Assembly (NCBI GenBank): GCA_964247055.1
Contig: OZ176055.1
Span: 2,666,001 to 2,730,000, forward strand
Direction: 5' to 3'
From: Paragordius varius
Lineage: Eukaryota; Nematomorpha
Length of the DNA stretch: 64,000 nucleotides
In this document: positions 61,410 to 64,000 of the stretch, in pieces
Layout: the number at the start of each line of letters is the position of its first letter
How positions within the stretch are numbered: position 1 is the stretch's first letter
Made by a program: the position numbers and the translations under genes
The notes under the pieces: generated by a model
Told to the model about the DNA's origin: nothing
The model's database searches: none
Seen by the model: the letters and a program-made list of their open reading frames with translations, nothing else

Positions 61410-63899
61410 CAGTGGCGAAACTATTAATTGTCCCCCCCCCCCCCCCCTGCAAGATATACTGCCCTCTCCCTCATTCTTTTAAAAATCTAGATACTATATA
61501 TTTTGTTTAGTTAGGCTTTGAGTTTTGAGTAAAATCATAATTATTTTGTTTGCAATTATCTTTTCACTTGGCGCATTATTTAAATTCGGAAAGAAAATTT
61601 TGTTTATAAAAATGATAATACTTGCATGACTCAAAAGTTATCCCTTTTTGGTATCATTAAATATTATGGTTTTTACCCACTCCAACCACCGCGAATCCTT
61701 TAATTTTAAAACGTTCATTTTTAAAATTCAAAAATAATTATGTGACTTATTAAGAGCATGATAAGTGAAAAAAGATTAAGCAATTTATCGTTGTATGAGG
61801 CGCAATTGGCGGATAAATAGATGAAAAAATATAATCAAGAAAATTAGGTTTTAAAATATGATTTTTGATTGAAACATTAGATGTTTGTTAAGAGTTTCAG
61901 TATATTATTCAGACAATCATGTTTTAAAATTTGGTTTTCTCCATTTTGCGTGAGCAAATTTTCTAATTTTATCATTTTTATCCCATTCGACATCTCTGCT
62001 TCACTTGCTATGCTTATTTTTTCAGCCATCGTGCTTCTAATATAATTTTTATTTTTAATATACCTTCCGCAGTAGCAACCGTAACTGGTAAAAACAAATA
62101 TAATGCTGTTGTAACTTTATCATAACTGACTGTCGGGTACTTGGTAATTGATAGCTCTGCAAATTGCTTAGAATTGTTAATTTGAGCGATCTCATCCTTA
62201 AGCGAATAAGAAATCGACACCATTTGAATCAGAAAATATTCACCTAAATCGTTTGGATAATAAATTAATTTTTTAGCTGAATCTATAATTCTACTTCATT
62301 CATTTTAGATAAATTTGATGGTAGTAGAAACGTACACATATCCCCTTTTTGAAAAACGCTAAATCTGTTATTTAATTGAAATATCACAATAACCAAAAAT
62401 ATAAAAAACATTCACCCCAAACTTATCATCTAAATTAGAACTTTTTAATAATTTTACGACTGTTTTGTTGTTGCTATTGTCATTCCGATTAACTGCGACA
62501 TTGATATAGCTTTTAATTCGGCTAATGTTTGGTTTGTTTTTTTTGAGGATGTTATTCACCCAACGAGTTATTCTTCCTCTTTTACGAGCACTACTCACTT
62601 TTCCCACCATCAGTGACTTTTCAAGTGAAATATATATCATAATGTCGCCAAAATAGGATATTTTTGGCGTATTAGGCTGCCCAGTAGTGACATTTCAGGA
62701 TTTATTTTATTTAAAATAGTGGAGTTTGGAATTTGTCTGACCATGTAGTTTGGAAAAATTTCCTCTAAACCCATAATTCGAAAAGTTTTATTAATCGTTC
62801 GTCATATTTTTTCAGTGTCGAGCTTTCGCACCCATATACTGTTGCCTTGGTTTTTAGTTTGATATCATGCGACGACAAATCTTTATTTGAATGCAACTGC
62901 TTTTGCATGGCAATTTTTCGTTTTATTTCTAGAGTAAGTTGTTGTCCGTGTTTATAATACTGCCCAACGTGTAAATGTTTACGGTTTTAATCTGATTTCG
63001 TTTAAGGTTAATTTATATTACTTTTGTTTTTTAAAGTTAATTTTTAATCCGTATTTATCGCATTCAATTGTAAAGCGATAAAGTGATACTGTCCACAAAT
63101 ATAAGTGTGTAATCTGCGTAATGAACTGATGTGAGCAAGATACTTTCTACGTTGCTGTCAGAAATTTCTGGCATATTTCTTAGTATGCATTCGAGATAGG
63201 TGGTAAAAAGAATTGGGGATAAAACGCAGCCTTGGCGTAAGCCGGGGACCTTATATGAATCACTTATACCGAAGGTGTTGCTACTACAGGCGTGGAATTA
63301 AGTAAATTGGATTATGACGCTGATTAGATGGGTTTATACTCCAAGTGATTTTAGGGATATTTGTTATTTAATGTTGTGGAATCAAATGCATTGGAAATGG
63401 TGACAAAGCAGATGTACAATTTTTTGTTTAATTATATATGTTTCTTCAGTATCCACCACATGTTGCGGTATCAACTAATTATTCTAAATTATTTATTTTT
63501 ACTCTATTTGCTCCTTTTTTAAAAAATGTCAATTGGAGAAAATTTAATGGAATGGATTAATTATTTACTTTTAAATAAAACCGATTATAGAAACAGTGTA
63601 AAAATGCCTTTTTTCGCCTTTTCTTTCTTTTGATCTGTAATAATTCTCTATTCTTTATCAGTACTTTACAATCAGGCTATCTTACTTATTGTTACCTATT
63701 CAAATTTATTCTATCTCTATGATCTAACTTAACTTAACACTTACATATACCGTAAATAAAAGGGTTAATAAATTTTGGGCACCACTTCCCGCATATAAAG
63801 GGGGCCTAAAATTTAAAATTCAATAAAAGAAATAAAAAAGGGCCCCTGTTTTTGGGGCCTTCCTCACTGCTCCCCAAGGTCCCAGCAATTTCGCCACTG
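61410..63899 (-). mobile_element. hAT transposon relic with near-perfect 8-bp target duplication and nested LINE
   Basis: 2490 bp. Ends CAGTGGCGAAACT and AATTTCGCCACTG, flanked by ACTTTTAG and ACTTCTAG (7 of 8 match). A minus-strand piece at 62223-61950 encodes the hAT C-terminal block TTALYLFLPVTVATAEG and then a worn MAEKISIASEAEM, as in ZMYM1/TTF-type hAT proteins. A 17-base C run lies near the left end (61431-61447). The transposase is broken and upstream parts are displaced by the LINE. Confidence 0.75.
62368..63480 (-). mobile_element. LINE reverse-transcriptase fragment
   Basis: Minus-strand frames give KVPGLRQGCVLSPILFTTYL (RT palm), HYADYTLIFVDS where the catalytic YADD reads YADY, an LGSIINTDNNLL block, and the C-terminal LEKSLMVGKVSSARKRGRIT-RWVNNI seen at the end of RTE/jockey-like ORF2 proteins. 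Several stops and frame changes. The 5' part and any endonuclease are missing. It is nested in the hAT element 61410-63899. Confidence 0.75.
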
Positions 63900-64000
63900 A
63901 CTTCTAGGTTTATTTTATAATAGAAATGTATATCAAGTTTTTTAAAAAAATATTATTCCATTTATTAACTTAAACAAACCATTTTTGATTTGATTACATT

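Overview
The window is very AT-rich genomic DNA from an animal. Evidence for an animal is a MEIOC homologue, the neuroendocrine chaperone 7B2 (SCG5), a P450 with CYP3-clan features, CARNMT1 and a FAM162/UPF0389-like protein, all split by spliceosomal introns. I cannot name the species. The striking trait is a set of ten inferred introns only 21-29 nt long, found in six genes beside ordinary introns swollen by transposons. Dicyemid mesozoans are known for introns this short, so a dicyemid-like reduced animal is a candidate, but this is inference, and 7B2 is not something I would predict for a nerveless animal.

Layout. 1-3.9 kb: dispersed non-coding repeats. 3.9-8.8 kb: a compact cluster of MIX23 (+), a FAM162/UPF0389-like gene (-) and CARNMT1 (+). 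8.8-11.1 kb: MITEs. 11.2-13.0 kb: 7B2 (-). 13-21.7 kb: repeats with a decayed BED-finger hAT transposase. 21.75-27.6 kb: mitochondrial malate dehydrogenase (+), nine exons, with four transposons in its introns. 27.7-29.4 kb: small MITEs. 29.4-32.5 kb: P450 (-). 32.6-37.9 kb: repeats, including a 1.27-kb hAT element with a perfect 8-bp target duplication. 38.0-44.8 kb: histidyl-tRNA synthetase (+), ten exons. 46.6-49.0 kb: uridine-cytidine kinase (-), divergent from NIT2 (+, 49.1-50.9 kb) with 60 bp between the start codons. 51.8-54.9 kb: MEIOC (-). 55-64 kb: no gene seen; repeats, then a 2.5-kb hAT element carrying a nested LINE.

The genes are mostly housekeeping: TCA cycle, tRNA charging, pyrimidine salvage, omega-amidase, mitochondrial biogenesis and imidazole-dipeptide methylation. 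Two are specialised: prohormone convertase 2 chaperoning (7B2) and meiosis (MEIOC). I see no operon logic, but there is strong head-to-head and tail-to-tail packing at two loci. Several conserved enzymes carry Asn/Ser-rich insertions (MDH, HisRS, P450).

All exon boundaries come from reading frame, GT-AG sites and remembered family sequences. No alignment or transcript was available.
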